From Pseudomonadaceae bacterium (GTDB lineage: Bacteria > Pseudomonadota > Gammaproteobacteria > Pseudomonadales > Azotimanducaceae): DNA of 64,000 nt. The stretch lies in NCBI GenBank assembly GCA_024743175.1, contig JANSXA010000001.1, positions 124,001 through 188,000 of the forward strand, given 5' to 3'. Position 1 is the stretch's first letter. Every line of letters starts with the position of its first letter. The notes beneath the pieces were generated by a model. That model was not told where the DNA came from. It made no database searches and was given only the letters and a program-made list of their open reading frames with translations. This document shows, in pieces, positions 54,830-64,000 of this stretch. A program made the translations under genes and the position numbers.

Positions 54830-55210
54830 CTAAGGCAGCAACGCCTGCCCCGCTTTTTCTCCAAAATAGACGGCGATCAGGCACACCAATACGGAGGCCA
54901 GGACGTAGCCACCAGCAACGATGGATCTGTTGCTGTTGAGCAGATTGAGGGTTTCCAGCGAGAAAGCCGAAAAGGTTGTAAAACCGCCTAACATGCCAAC
55001 CACGATCAGCAATCTGCCCCAGTTCGCAAACCACTCAGTGTGTCCATAACCACCCCACACCAGGCCAATGGCAAATGAGCCGGCGATGTTAATGCTAAGT
55101 GTGGCCCAAGGAAACAGGTGATGTGTGCCGATTAGTGCGGCGATGGAAAAACGCAGGACGGCTCCCAGCGCACCGCCGGCGGCAACGGTCAGCAAGGCCA
55201 GCGCATTCAT
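54830..55210 (-). CDS. crcB: Fluoride exporter CrcB/Fluc
   Basis: This small dual-topology channel exports fluoride. The 126 residues have four membrane helices. Family motifs are GGALGAVLRF near the N terminus, GSFAIGLVWG, and GMLGGFTTFSAFSLETLNLL with the conserved FTTFS. It overlaps rarA by 4 bp. No fluoride riboswitch is possible immediately upstream because of that overlap. Confidence 0.94.
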   Translation of the reverse strand: MNALALLTVAAGGALGAVLRFSIAALIGTHHLFPWATLSINIAGSFAIGLVWGGYGHTEWFANWGRLLIVVGMLGGFTTFSAFSLETLNLLNSNRSIVAGGYVLASVLVCLIAVYFGEKAGQALLP

Positions 55211-56574
55211 GAGTTTTTATTGCCCTTTTCAGAGCTCCGACGCCTGCTTTGTGAGGCGTTCTGGTTCAACTGACGAAGCCGGGTCAGACGTTGGTTTATC
55301 TTCTGCTCTAAACCCTCTCCTGTAGGCAGGTAAAACCGTTGCGGGTCCATCTCTTCTGGAAAATAGTCTTCACCCGGCGCGAATGCACCTGCATCGGTAT
55401 TTTCACCATGCGCATGGCGGTATCCGGATCCGAACCCTAATCCGCGCATGAGCTGAGTCGGCGCGTTGCGCAGGTGCATGGGCACTGCATGCGAGGGTGA
55501 GTTGCGCACCGTGTCCATTGCCTGATTGAAAGCGCTGTAGACAGCATCACTCTTGGGTACGCTGGCCAGATACAAAACCGCCTGAGCAAGTGCCAGGTCA
55601 CCTTCAGGACTGCCTAGACGCTCATAGGTAGTCACTGCTGCGAGGGTGAGTTCCAAAGCCCGCGGATCCGCGTTGCCGACGTCTTCGCTGGCCATACGCA
55701 ACAGGCGGCGACCAAGATATCTCGGGTCTGCACCACCATCCAGCATACGGCAGAACCAATACAGCGCAGCGTCGGGATCACTGCCGCGTAACGATTTGTG
55801 CAGAGCAGATATCTGCTCATAAAAAATATCGCCGCCTTTGTCGAAACGCCGCACCTGATCACCCAGCGCGGTCGCAATATGCTCAGAGTGGATAACGTCC
55901 GCTGCCAGCTGCGCAGCAATGTCGAGCACGTTAAGCATGCGTCGTGCATCTCCGTCAGCCGCCTGAACCAGCTGCTGCTGTGCGGCTGCATCGAGTTGAA
56001 CCTGTAAAGCCGCAGCCCCGCGCTGGCAGAGGATGGCCAGATCAGCCGCTTCCAGGGGTTTTAAAACGTAAACCCGGGCGCGGGATAACAAAGCCGGGTT
56101 GACCTCAAACGAGGGGTTTTCAGTAGTGGCGCCGATGAAAGTGATGGTGCCTCGTTCAACGTGAGGCAGAAAAGCATCCTGTTGTGCTTTATTGAAGCGA
56201 TGCACTTCGTCCACAAACAGAATAGTTGATTGTCCCTGTGCGGCATATTGCTGGGCTGTGGCAACGGCCTCGCGAACTTCTTTAACACCCGCAAGAACTG
56301 CAGAGATAGATATGAAACGTGCAGCAGCACCTCTGGCTAACAATTGTGCCAGGGTAGTTTTGCCAGTGCCTGGCGGCCCCCACAATATCATTGAGTGGAC
56401 GTGCTGCCGGCGGGCAAGTTCGCCCAGAGCGCGATTTTTTCCCAGCAGGTGTTGCTGACCGACAAAGTCGGCCAGAATGGTCGGGCGCAGCCGCTCAGCC
56501 AGTGGGGGTTCACCCTGGGCAGTCTGGCCTGTAGTTAACCCCAGCGTGGTTTGCTGTGCCTCATCCTCGTACAA
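55207..56574 (-). CDS. rarA: Replication-associated recombination protein RarA
   Basis: This AAA+ ATPase (MgsA/WHIP1 homologue) works at stalled replication forks. The 455 residues have Walker A GPPGTGKTTLAQLLA, Walker B LFVDEVHRFNKAQQDAFLP, sensor GATTENPSFEVN, and the C-terminal tetramer region with LRGSDPDAALYWFCRMLDGGADP. The N-terminal LADFVGQQHLLG is typical. It overlaps lolA by 14 bp and crcB by 4 bp. Confidence 0.95.
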   Translation of the reverse strand: MYEDEAQQTTLGLTTGQTAQGEPPLAERLRPTILADFVGQQHLLGKNRALGELARRQHVHSMILWGPPGTGKTTLAQLLARGAAARFISISAVLAGVKEVREAVATAQQYAAQGQSTILFVDEVHRFNKAQQDAFLPHVERGTITFIGATTENPSFEVNPALLSRARVYVLKPLEAADLAILCQRGAAALQVQLDAAAQQQLVQAADGDARRMLNVLDIAAQLAADVIHSEHIATALGDQVRRFDKGGDIFYEQISALHKSLRGSDPDAALYWFCRMLDGGADPRYLGRRLLRMASEDVGNADPRALELTLAAVTTYERLGSPEGDLALAQAVLYLASVPKSDAVYSAFNQAMDTVRNSPSHAVPMHLRNAPTQLMRGLGFGSGYRHAHGENTDAGAFAPGEDYFPEEMDPQRFYLPTGEGLEQKINQRLTRLRQLNQNASQSRRRSSEKGNKNS

Positions 56575-57208
56575 AATCGGTACCCGGCGGATAATCCAGT
56601 TCGAAAACGCTGGATTGTATCACCTGCTGGGCTTGATATTGTTCGAACCGAATGAACGTCTGCTGGCCTGCGTGGTCAGCGATGTTGATCCCGCTGAGGG
56701 ATTCTCCACTGAACTGCAGCTCGAGGGTTTTGAATAACGCATCACTGGCAGTGGGTCGCAATACAAAGTGTGTACCACCGGCGTCAAGCGCGCCCCTGCT
56801 CACGGTAAAATGATCCGTTAGCACCGCCGCACCGGAAGACAGCAGCGCCAGGGGTGCCTGCTGCAGGTCGCCTTGGATATTGCGTTGTGTGACCTGTTCC
56901 AGATCCGGATCGTAGATTTCGATGTCATCACCATCCGCAATGATGATCTGTGGCAGCGGCGTTTCAACTTCCCAGCGGAAGCGGGGTTTGGCCAGGTACA
57001 GCACACCGCGGGTTTCCTCAACAACAAAACCCTGAGCGTTGGTTACCTGCTGCACAAAGTGCGCAATAACGCCGTCGAGTTTCTCAAGACGGGCCTGCAG
57101 CTGTTGTGCAGGCTGCATGGCGTTGATCTGTGCCTCTGCTGCACTGACTCCGGTGGACCAGAGCAGCAGGCTAATCGCGATTAGGTACAAGTATTTCACG
57201 GCTACCAT
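56561..57208 (-). CDS. lolA: Outer-membrane lipoprotein carrier LolA
   Basis: This periplasmic chaperone carries lipoproteins from LolCDE to LolB. The 215 residues have a signal peptide (ending near GVSAA) and the family pattern [57 protein letters not shown]. The ATG at 57208 lies 38 bp inside the ftsK 3' end; a GTG at 57199 would shorten this overlap slightly. Coupled on both sides. Confidence 0.93.
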   Translation of the reverse strand: MVAVKYLYLIAISLLLWSTGVSAAEAQINAMQPAQQLQARLEKLDGVIAHFVQQVTNAQGFVVEETRGVLYLAKPRFRWEVETPLPQIIIADGDDIEIYDPDLEQVTQRNIQGDLQQAPLALLSSGAAVLTDHFTVSRGALDAGGTHFVLRPTASDALFKTLELQFSGESLSGINIADHAGQQTFIRFEQYQAQQVIQSSVFELDYPPGTDFVRG

Positions 57209-59516
57209 TGGAACTCATTGAGGAGACAACACCGGCTGCTTCCATGGCCTCGATCAGGCGAGCAGCGCGGTTGTAACCGATGCGCAGTTTACGCTGCACG
57301 GAAGAGATGGATGCACGTCGTGATTCCAGCACAAACTGCACCGCTTCATCATATAGCTCATCATCCTGCTCAGTATCCCCGTTGGCGGAATCCAGCTGTA
57401 CAAACGGTTCACCTTCCATCTCACCGCTGAGAATGTCTTCGAGATAATCTGGTGAACCCCGTTGTTTCCAGTCTTCGACCACGCGATGGACTTCATCATC
57501 GGATACAAAGGCGCCGTGCACACGCTGCGGTAGCGCGGTGCCTGGTGGCAGATACAACATGTCGCCATGGCCAAGCAGCTGTTCTGCGCCACCCTGGTCG
57601 AGAATGGTGCGGGAATCAATTTTTGAAGACACCTGAAAACCCATCCGGGTTGGGATGTTGGCTTTGATCAGACCGGTAATCACATCCACTGAGGGTCGCT
57701 GGGTTGCCAGCACCAGATGGATGCCCGCCGCGCGCGCTTTCTGCGCAATACGCGCGATCAGCTGCTCCACCTTTTTACCCACAATCATCATCATGTCGGC
57801 AAACTCATCGATGATCACCACAATCGCAGGTAGGGTTGTCAGATCCGGTGCTTCTTCGAGTTCATCGGTCCACAACGGGTCTTTTATCGGTTCACCCCGG
57901 TTGATCGCGTCGCGCACCTGGCGGTTGAACCCAGCAAGGTTGCGCACGCCTAACGCGGCCATCAGGCGATAGCGACGCTCCATTTCGGCAACACACCAGT
58001 TCAAGGCATGGGCGGCTTCGCGCATGTCTGTGACTACTGGCGCGAGGAGGTGGGGGATGCCTTCGTAAACCGACAGCTCGAGCATCTTCGGGTCGACCAT
58101 GATCAGTCGAACCTGCTCAGGTGTGGACTTATACAGAATGCTCAAAATCATCGCGTTAACGCCGACAGACTTACCCGAGCCGGTTGTACCGGCCACCAGC
58201 AGGTGAGGCATTTTTGCAATATCGGCAACCACCGACGCACCAGCGATATCTTTGCCTAATGCCAGCGTCAGAGGTGACGGCGCGTCAGCAAAAACTGACG
58301 ACGTAAGGACCTCTTTCAGACGAACCATCTCGCGGTGCTCGTTGGGAATTTCAATGCCGACCACTGATTTACCGGGAATCACTTCAACGATACGCACGCT
58401 GATCACGGCAAGTGAGCGGGCCAGGTCTTTTGCCAGCGCTGAGATTTTCTGAACTTTGACGCCGGCTGCAGGTTGCAGCTCGAACCGAGTGATGACGGGG
58501 CCAGGCAGAACCGAAACCACCTCTGCTTCGACGCCGAAGTCGGCCAGCTTGAGCTCCAGTTGTTTTGACATCGCCTCAAGCGATGCAGATGAATATCCCA
58601 GACCGGTATCAGGCTCTTTTTCATCAAGCAGTTCCAGGTCAGGTAACTCACCGGGTGTTTTGGTATCGAACAGACGTTTCTGCTGGCCGCGACCTTTGGC
58701 CGCTTTTTCCTGCACCTTGGGAACAATTTTGAGCTTTGCCGCGTTGGACTGCTGCGCCTTAACCAGATCTTTATCGAGGGAAACTTTGCGTTCCTGCACC
58801 AGCTGTTTGGTCTGCAGTGACTGGCGTTTGTGTTCTTCGCGACGCTGCTTGTAGGCATCGTAGTGTTTGTCGTAAAAAACGACGATTGCATTGCTGGCCT
58901 GATAAAGGCGTCGGCCGGTTATCTCAGCAACGTTCAGCCAGGAAAACCCCGCCGCCGCCTGCATGCCGATCAGAGCACCCGCGGCACTCAGCAAGGTCAG
59001 CCCTACCCAACCGAAAATAGCCAAGCCGCCACTCACCAGCCATTGACCAAACACACCACCAGGACCTTCGGGCAGAGGTTGCTCCGGCGCTGTATGTAAT
59101 GCCAGGAGAACGCATCCACAAATCATAACCAATAACCAGCCGCTGGCGCGGATGCCCAGCGCCAGCCAGTGCAGCGGCTGGTGTCGAGCTGTGATCAGAC
59201 GGATGCCTACAAAGGTGAGCGCTAAGGGGATGGTGTATGCCAACCAGCCGAACAGATAGAGCACCAGATCGGCAAAATAAGCACCGCTGATACCGACCAG
59301 ATTGTTGATTTCGCCGCTCTGCCCGCTATAGCTGAAGGCTGGATCGGTGGGTGAATAGGAGCCGATTGCCAGCAGCAGAAATAAAGTTACTGCGCCAACC
59401 CCAACCAGGCTGATTTCCCGCACTGGAATGATACGCAGGGGTACAGAGGTAGCCACGTAGATTGTCCTTGATCTCAATTCAGGGCGAAGTGTAGCCAGAC
59501 CCGGCCAGCCATACAA
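57171..59516 (-). CDS. ftsK: DNA translocase FtsK
   Basis: This septal DNA pump clears chromosome termini and activates XerCD at dif. Four N-terminal membrane helices (about residues 30-205) are followed by a short basic linker with coiled-coil (about 215-290). The motor has Walker [19 protein letters not shown] and Walker [16 protein letters not shown]-terminal gamma winged helix (about 715-775, [28 protein letters not shown]) recognises KOPS. The 781-residue frame starts at ATG 59516; a GTG at 59456 could be the true start. Linker is short compared with E. coli FtsK (1329 aa). Confidence 0.95.
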   Translation of the reverse strand: MYGWPGLATLRPELRSRTIYVATSVPLRIIPVREISLVGVGAVTLFLLLAIGSYSPTDPAFSYSGQSGEINNLVGISGAYFADLVLYLFGWLAYTIPLALTFVGIRLITARHQPLHWLALGIRASGWLLVMICGCVLLALHTAPEQPLPEGPGGVFGQWLVSGGLAIFGWVGLTLLSAAGALIGMQAAAGFSWLNVAEITGRRLYQASNAIVVFYDKHYDAYKQRREEHKRQSLQTKQLVQERKVSLDKDLVKAQQSNAAKLKIVPKVQEKAAKGRGQQKRLFDTKTPGELPDLELLDEKEPDTGLGYSSASLEAMSKQLELKLADFGVEAEVVSVLPGPVITRFELQPAAGVKVQKISALAKDLARSLAVISVRIVEVIPGKSVVGIEIPNEHREMVRLKEVLTSSVFADAPSPLTLALGKDIAGASVVADIAKMPHLLVAGTTGSGKSVGVNAMILSILYKSTPEQVRLIMVDPKMLELSVYEGIPHLLAPVVTDMREAAHALNWCVAEMERRYRLMAALGVRNLAGFNRQVRDAINRGEPIKDPLWTDELEEAPDLTTLPAIVVIIDEFADMMMIVGKKVEQLIARIAQKARAAGIHLVLATQRPSVDVITGLIKANIPTRMGFQVSSKIDSRTILDQGGAEQLLGHGDMLYLPPGTALPQRVHGAFVSDDEVHRVVEDWKQRGSPDYLEDILSGEMEGEPFVQLDSANGDTEQDDELYDEAVQFVLESRRASISSVQRKLRIGYNRAARLIEAMEAAGVVSSMSSNGSREILVPNRD

Positions 59517-59647
59517 ACTTTGTGAAATATTTTTTTCATCAAAATCAAACTGTTAATCCCTCTTCTTAAAAGATAACAAGCTAATCTTTTTGTGTTCGTT
59601 TGCGTACAATAGCGGCTTCTTCCTGAACAAGAGCAGAACGACTCAAT

Positions 59648-59926
59648 ATGCGTGCAGACAAAGCCAAAGTAGTTGATGAGGTATGGGACGATGCCCGTAT
59701 CGAGAGTTTCCTGGGCAAAGGTCCAATGGGCGCTGAAGAAGCAGAGTTCAGCGTGCTGCTGCATGCTTATCGCAGCATGCGCGTCGCAGATTTCGACCGC
59801 TTTCTGCAGAAATTCAAAGCACAGGGGCGCGACGTCCATGCGAAGGGCCGAGACGGTCGGGCTCTGGTCGACGTGATAGCGAGCCACGCTAAATCAGCGG
59901 AGTTTGTGCAACTGCTGCAGAGCTGA
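59648..59926 (+). CDS. PA4642-family protein
   Basis: This is a 92-residue soluble protein with the pattern of a small Pseudomonas family (PA4642-like): VVDEVWDDARIESFL, then LLHAYRSMRVADFDRFLQKFKAQGRDVHAKGRDGRALVDVI. Function unknown. It is divergent from ftsK (131-bp gap) and 9 bp upstream of aat, so co-transcribed with the transferase genes. From memory, Pseudomonas has a thioredoxin reductase gene in this position instead. Confidence 0.8.
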   Translation: MRADKAKVVDEVWDDARIESFLGKGPMGAEEAEFSVLLHAYRSMRVADFDRFLQKFKAQGRDVHAKGRDGRALVDVIASHAKSAEFVQLLQS

Positions 59927-59935
59927 GGCTCGACA

Positions 59936-60652
59936 GTGAGCGCCATTCCCCTTCTGCCACCCTCACCTGTCGCTTTTCCGAACCCGCGTTATGCGCTCGC
60001 AGAGCCTGACGGTCTGGTTGCTGCCGGCGGCGGGCTCAGCGTGCAATGGCTACTGTGTGCCTATAGTCAGGGCATTTTTCCCTGGTTTGATTCAGATGAA
60101 GAGCACGTACTGTGGTGGAGCCCGGCGCAGCGGGCAGTTCTTAAACCGGGGCAGATGCGTATTACACGCAGCTTGTCTAAACGCATCCGCAACAGCGGCT
60201 TTGTGGTTACCTTTGATCAGAATTTTTCAGCGGTTGTGACCGGCTGCAGTGGCCCGAGAGGCGATCAGCACGGCACCTGGATCACGCCTAAAATGATGGC
60301 TGCTTATAGCGACCTGCATCATGCTGGATTTGCGCATTCCGTTGAAGTCTGGCTGCAGGACGAGCTGGTTGGTGGCTTATACGGGGTTTCACTGGGCAAG
60401 CTGTTCTTTGGCGAGTCGATGTTTGCACGTGCTAAAGATGCTTCGAAAGTTGCATTTTTTGTGTTGCAGGACACCCTTGCCGGGTGGGCATTCGACTTGA
60501 TCGATTGTCAGATTATGAACCCACACCTTGAGAGCCTTGGCGTACACGGCATGCCTCGTGATGAATTCCTGGATATTCTGGCAGACAATGAACAATACCC
60601 TACACGACAGGGTCCCTGGCAGCGCGACAAGCAGGCTGCTAATCTAAGTTAA
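59936..60652 (+). CDS. aat: Leucyl/phenylalanyl-tRNA--protein transferase
   Basis: This enzyme adds Leu or Phe from tRNA to proteins with N-terminal Arg or Lys, marking them for ClpS-ClpAP. The 238 residues include FPNPRYALAEPDGLVAAGGGLSVQWLLCAYSQGIFPWF, WWSPAQRAVL, HSVEVWLQDELVGGLYGVSLGKLFFGESMF and the C-terminal DCQIMNPHLESLG. The start is GTG at 59936. The downstream bpt gene begins immediately after its stop. Confidence 0.96.
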   Translation: MSAIPLLPPSPVAFPNPRYALAEPDGLVAAGGGLSVQWLLCAYSQGIFPWFDSDEEHVLWWSPAQRAVLKPGQMRITRSLSKRIRNSGFVVTFDQNFSAVVTGCSGPRGDQHGTWITPKMMAAYSDLHHAGFAHSVEVWLQDELVGGLYGVSLGKLFFGESMFARAKDASKVAFFVLQDTLAGWAFDLIDCQIMNPHLESLGVHGMPRDEFLDILADNEQYPTRQGPWQRDKQAANLS

Positions 60653-61387
60653 GTGCAGTGCGAGCAGTTTGGTATGCAGGATTCCAATTCCGATCAGGTG
60701 CAGTTTTTCCTAACACCAAAACATCCCTGTTCGTACCTGAACCGGAACAACGCTCAGACGCTGTTTTTCGACCCTCGCGAGGTGATCTCGCCGAACATCT
60801 ATCAGAACCTGACAGACCAGGGTTTTCGCCGCAGTGGCAGTCACCTGTACCGACCGCATTGTGGCAGCTGTCAGGCCTGCGTACCAACCCGCGTTCCGGT
60901 TGATCAGTTCACACCAAAGCGCTCGCAGAAAAGAGTGCTGAAGAAAAACAGCGACCTGCATGTGCGGCTTGAAACAGCCACTTTCAGTAAACGTCACTAC
61001 CATCTTTATGAACGCTATATCAGTTTGCGACATACAGATGGGGATATGTACCCCGCCAGTGAAGATCAATACCGCTCCTTTCTTCTGAGCCCCTGGAGTA
61101 ACAGCCTTTTTGTCTGCCTGTACGATGGTGAGCGACTCTTGAGCGTAGCGGTAACAGATGAACAGCCGCGGGGGCTATCTGCAATTTATACGTTTTTCGA
61201 ACCCAGCGAAGATGCGCGAAGTCTCGGCGTGTTGAGTATCCTGAAACAGATAGAGCTGTGCCGGGAGCTTGGCCTGCCCTACCTGTACCTGGGTTACTGG
61301 ATCAAAGACTGCAACAAAATGAACTACAAAACCCAGTACCGACCAACAGAACTGTTTGTTAACGATCGCTGGGTTTTGATGACTTGA
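60653..61387 (+). CDS. bpt: Aspartate/glutamate leucyltransferase (arginyltransferase family)
   Basis: Bpt transfers Leu to proteins with N-terminal Asp or Glu (in bacteria), feeding the same N-degron route as Aat. The 244 residues include FFLTPKHPCSYLNRNNAQTLFFDP, the metal/Cys motif HCGSCQACVPTRVP, RHTDGDMYPAS and YLYLGYWIKDCNKMNYKTQYRPTE. The start is GTG at 60653; ATG 60674 is an alternative. It directly follows aat. Confidence 0.95.
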   Translation: MQCEQFGMQDSNSDQVQFFLTPKHPCSYLNRNNAQTLFFDPREVISPNIYQNLTDQGFRRSGSHLYRPHCGSCQACVPTRVPVDQFTPKRSQKRVLKKNSDLHVRLETATFSKRHYHLYERYISLRHTDGDMYPASEDQYRSFLLSPWSNSLFVCLYDGERLLSVAVTDEQPRGLSAIYTFFEPSEDARSLGVLSILKQIELCRELGLPYLYLGYWIKDCNKMNYKTQYRPTELFVNDRWVLMT

Positions 61388-61406
61388 ACTAGGGGTGTTG
61401 TCGCAG

Positions 61407-61477
61407 GAGTATCCGTCCGGATACTCGACCGGAAATCCTTCGGATTTCCACACTTTGCCTTTATCCCCGCATTGGGG
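61407..61477. repeat. Three consecutive hairpins in the infA leader
   Basis: GAGTATCCG/CGGATACTC (61407-61426, 2-nt loop), GGAAATCC/GGATTTCC around a cUUCGg tetraloop (61431-61449) and CCCC/GGGG (61465-61477) stand in a row between bpt and infA. There is no U-run, so they are unlikely to be a simple terminator. Confidence 0.65.
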
Positions 61478-61519
61478 CAGAATGCGCGCCTTCAAAAACG
61501 AGAAGGCCTGTAGCACTAC

Positions 61520-61735
61520 ATGTCAAAAGAAGAACAGATTGAGATGGACGGCACCGTCGTTGACACCCTACCGAACACGATGTTCAGGGTAGAGTTAGAC
61601 AATGGCCATGTGGTGACGGCTCATATCTCCGGAAAAATGCGAAAGAACTACATTCGTATCCTTACTGGAGACAAGGTGAAGGTGGAACTGACCCCTTACG
61701 ACCTGAGCAAGGGGCGTATCACTTTCCGTATGTAG
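61520..61735 (+). CDS. infA: Translation initiation factor IF-1
   Basis: This is a ribosomal A-site-binding OB-fold factor of 71 residues, near-invariant: [68 protein letters not shown]. It has its own terminator and a structured leader upstream. It lies between the bpt gene and the convergent clpA, the usual place. Confidence 0.98.
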   Translation: MSKEEQIEMDGTVVDTLPNTMFRVELDNGHVVTAHISGKMRKNYIRILTGDKVKVELTPYDLSKGRITFRM

Positions 61736-61761
61736 GCCCGGTTGACGGCCTACGCTTTTTT
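61732..61761 (+). terminator. Intrinsic terminator of infA
   Basis: GTAGGCC (61732-61738, including the infA stop codon) pairs with GGCCTAC (61747-61753), followed by GC and six T's. A second hairpin, AGAGCGGC/GCCGCTCT (61769-61786), just after it lies 5 bp past the clpA stop. Confidence 0.85.
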
Positions 61762-61790
61762 ACCAGCGAGAGCGGCAGGCCGCTCTGTAC

Positions 61791-64000
61791 TCAAGCCTCT
61801 ACCGGACTGAGTATATCCAGCGCGATGTCACCATCTTCCACGGTGATTCTTACCGTTCCCCCACCCTTCGACAGATCACCAAACAGTAAATCTTCTGCCA
61901 GCTTGCGTTTGATTTTGTCCTGAATAAGGCGCTGCATCGGGCGAGCACCCATTTTCTCGTCGTAGCCTTCCCGCGCCAGCCATTCCAGGGCTTCATCTTC
62001 AACTTCCAGGGTAACGCGTTTATCGTCCAGCTGAGCCTGCAGTTCCGTTAAGAACTTGTCTGCCACGGTTTTGACAACCTCCAGCGGCAGTGAGCCGAAC
62101 TGCACGATAGCATCCAGACGGTTGCGGAATTCAGGCGTGAACATGCGTTTGATCACTTCCATGCCGTCGGTGGTGTTGTCCTGCTCAACAAAGCCAATAG
62201 ACGATCGATCCATTTCCTGGGCGCCGGCGTTGGTAGTCATAACCAGAACCACGTTCCGAAAATCAGCTTTACGACCATTGTTGTCGGTCAGCGTGCCGTG
62301 GTCCATCACCTGCAGTAACAGGTTGAAGACTTCCGGGTGCGCTTTTTCAATTTCATCCAGGAGTACCACGCTGTGCGGGTGCTTGGTGACAGCTTCAGTC
62401 AGCAGACCACCCTGGTCGAACCCAACATACCCAGGTGGTGCACCAATCAGGCGGGAGACCGTATGCCGCTCCATGTATTCAGACATGTCATAGCGCAGTA
62501 ACTCAACACCCATGATGTTGGCGAGCTGCCGTGAGACTTCCGTTTTACCCACACCGGTAGGACCGGCAAACAGGAAACACCCCGTTGGCTTGTCACCGGC
62601 TTTCAAACCGGCGCGGGACATTTTGATCGCAGTTGCCAGCTGATCAATTGCCTCATCCTGACCGAACACAACCATTTTCAATTTCTCGTCGAGGTCTTTC
62701 AGCGCCTGCTTGTCTGAGGTCGTGACCTGAGCTGATGGTATACGAGCAATTTTTGCAACAACCTGTTCGACGTCAGTAGCGCCAATACTCTTCTTGCGTC
62801 TGCTTGGTGGCAGCAGCTGCTGGGCAGCCCCTGCTTCATCAATGACGTCGATGGCTTTGTCAGGCATGAACCGATCATTGATATATTTCGCAGCCAGCTC
62901 GCTTGCCGTGCGCAGGGCTTTGTCGGTAAAGCGAATGCTGTAGTGGTCTTCAAATCGCGACTTCAGTCCCTTCAAAATGCGATACGTGTCTTCGACGTCG
63001 GGTTCGTTCACGTCGATTTTCTGAAAGCGTCGTGACAGGGCCCGATCTTTATCGAAGATGCCACGATATTCCTGATACGTTGTTGAACCCATACATTTGA
63101 TCTGGCCGGAGGTGAGCAACGGTTTCAGCAGATTGGATGCATCCATCACACCACCCGAAGCCGCGCCCGCGCCGATAATCGTGTGGATCTCGTCAATGAA
63201 AAGGATAGAGCCCTCTTCTTTTTTCAGCTCAGCCAGGACCGCTTTGAAGCGTTTTTCGAAATCGCCTCGATATTTGGTACCTGCCAGCAGTGCGCCAAGG
63301 TCAAGCGAATAAATCTGCGCTTCTGCAACAACCTCTGGAACGTCACCATCAACAATGCGCTTTGCCAGACCTTCAGCAATGGCAGTTTTGCCGACGCCGG
63401 ACTCCCCCACCAGAAGCGGATTATTTTTGCGTCGCCGACACAGAACCTGGATAACACGCTCCAGCTCGTCATTGCGCCCTACCAGAGGGTCGATACGTCC
63501 CGCCTTCGCCTCTTCATTCAAGTGGGTGGCAAACGAGGCCAGTGCGCTTTGACCGCTGCCCTCTGCGCCGCCTTCTTCTTCACCGGCAGACATGTCTTCA
63601 CCGCCGCCCTCTTCACCCGGCACTTTGCTGATACCGTGAGAGATATAGTTCACCACGTCGATACGCGCGATATTCTGCTGTTTCAGGAAATAGACCGCCT
63701 GACTTTCCTGTTCGCTGAAGATAGCGACCAGCACATTTGCGCCAGTGACTTCTTTGCGTCCGGAACTCTGTACGTGGAACACCGCCCGCTGCAGAACCCT
63801 CTGAAAGCCTAAAGTCGGCTGAGTTTCGCGGTCGTTATCCCCCGCAGGAATCAGCGGCGTGGTTGAATCGATGTACTGGTCCAGGTCGGTTCGCAGTTTG
63901 TCGAGATCTGCACCGATTTTTCGCAGGACATCAATGGCAATATCGTTGTCCAGCAATGCCAGCAGCAGGTGTTCGACGGTCATGAACTCATGACGTTTAC
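61791..64000 (-). CDS. clpA: ATP-dependent Clp protease ATPase subunit ClpA (5' end off window)
   Basis: This AAA+ unfoldase of ClpAP degrades N-degron and SsrA-tagged proteins. The frame runs to the window edge: codons before the internal ATG at 63983 read KRHEF, the normal ClpA sequence before [11 protein letters not shown], so about 20-25 N-terminal residues lie beyond 64000. Domains: Clp_N (to ~145), an acidic Gly-rich linker ([16 protein letters not shown]), AAA1 ([27 protein letters not shown]) and AAA2 ([27 protein letters not shown]). With aat and bpt nearby it completes most of the N-degron pathway; clpS is probably just off the window. Confidence 0.96.
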   Translation of the reverse strand, partial: KRHEFMTVEHLLLALLDNDIAIDVLRKIGADLDKLRTDLDQYIDSTTPLIPAGDNDRETQPTLGFQRVLQRAVFHVQSSGRKEVTGANVLVAIFSEQESQAVYFLKQQNIARIDVVNYISHGISKVPGEEGGGEDMSAGEEEGGAEGSGQSALASFATHLNEEAKAGRIDPLVGRNDELERVIQVLCRRRKNNPLLVGESGVGKTAIAEGLAKRIVDGDVPEVVAEAQIYSLDLGALLAGTKYRGDFEKRFKAVLAELKKEEGSILFIDEIHTIIGAGAASGGVMDASNLLKPLLTSGQIKCMGSTTYQEYRGIFDKDRALSRRFQKIDVNEPDVEDTYRILKGLKSRFEDHYSIRFTDKALRTASELAAKYINDRFMPDKAIDVIDEAGAAQQLLPPSRRKKSIGATDVEQVVAKIARIPSAQVTTSDKQALKDLDEKLKMVVFGQDEAIDQLATAIKMSRAGLKAGDKPTGCFLFAGPTGVGKTEVSRQLANIMGVELLRYDMSEYMERHTVSRLIGAPPGYVGFDQGGLLTEAVTKHPHSVVLLDEIEKAHPEVFNLLLQVMDHGTLTDNNGRKADFRNVVLVMTTNAGAQEMDRSSIGFVEQDNTTDGMEVIKRMFTPEFRNRLDAIVQFGSLPLEVVKTVADKFLTELQAQLDDKRVTLEVEDEALEWLAREGYDEKMGARPMQRLIQDKIKRKLAEDLLFGDLSKGGGTVRITVEDGDIALDILSPVEA

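Noticed and set aside
1-64000. CRISPR array, rRNA operon or IS element
   Set aside because: No regularly spaced repeats, no rRNA-like sequence and no transposase gene were seen.

Overview
The window looks like the chromosome of a free-living, aerobic, Gram-negative gammaproteobacterium, probably marine or aquatic and near the Pseudomonas/Cellvibrionales side of the class. Three things point there. TonB-dependent receptors are large and sit with a FecI/FecR surface-signalling pair. The gene order tRNA-Ser, tusDCBE, cysG, serS, crcB, rarA, lolA, ftsK, aat, bpt, infA, clpA is, from memory, close to that of Pseudomonas. A LexA-controlled imuA-imuB-dnaE2 mutasome is present. No rRNA operon or CRISPR array was seen.

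Layout. 0-7.5 kb: FecI-type sigma factor, FecR-type anti-sigma factor and a signalling TonB receptor, then a second TonB receptor convergent with them. 7.7-17.4 kb: housekeeping genes, including aspartate carbamoyltransferase, ETF alpha/beta, the divergent ETF-quinone oxidoreductase, moaA and a lone murF. 17.5-29.4 kb: sppA, an AGCS amino-acid symporter, an alkaline phosphatase behind glutathione reductase, a ThDP enzyme of the acetolactate synthase family, UDP-glucose dehydrogenase and a quinol-type nitric oxide reductase. 29.4-35.1 kb: the SOS mutagenesis cassette behind two LexA boxes. 35.1-39.5 kb: a reduced exopolysaccharide locus with an XrtA-type ATPase, a tyrosine kinase, a UDP-glucuronate-epimerase-like gene and galE. 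A decayed nucleotide-sugar dehydrogenase lies in front of the epimerase.

39.6-50.8 kb: an 11.1-kb element is integrated in a tRNA-Ser(UGA) gene and bounded by 59-bp direct repeats with one mismatch. It has a tyrosine integrase, a P4-like primase-helicase, a ClpP-type protease fused to a Mu-gpT-like major capsid protein, a DUF2190-like capsid decoration protein, a SEFIR/TIR-type putative defence protein, two predicted secreted proteins and several small unknowns. No terminase, portal or tail gene is recognisable. I read it as a phage satellite or a similar small element that builds its own capsid and needs a helper for packaging and tails. Its noncoding DNA holds candidate integrase arm sites, a palindrome-rich origin candidate with DnaA-like boxes and a large interrupted inverted repeat between the replication and capsid genes. 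This is the most novel part of the window.

50.8-64 kb: the conserved chromosome resumes with tusDCBE (tRNA 2-thiouridine sulfur relay), cysG, serS, crcB, rarA, lolA and ftsK. Then comes an N-degron group: aat, bpt, infA and a clpA that runs off the right edge.
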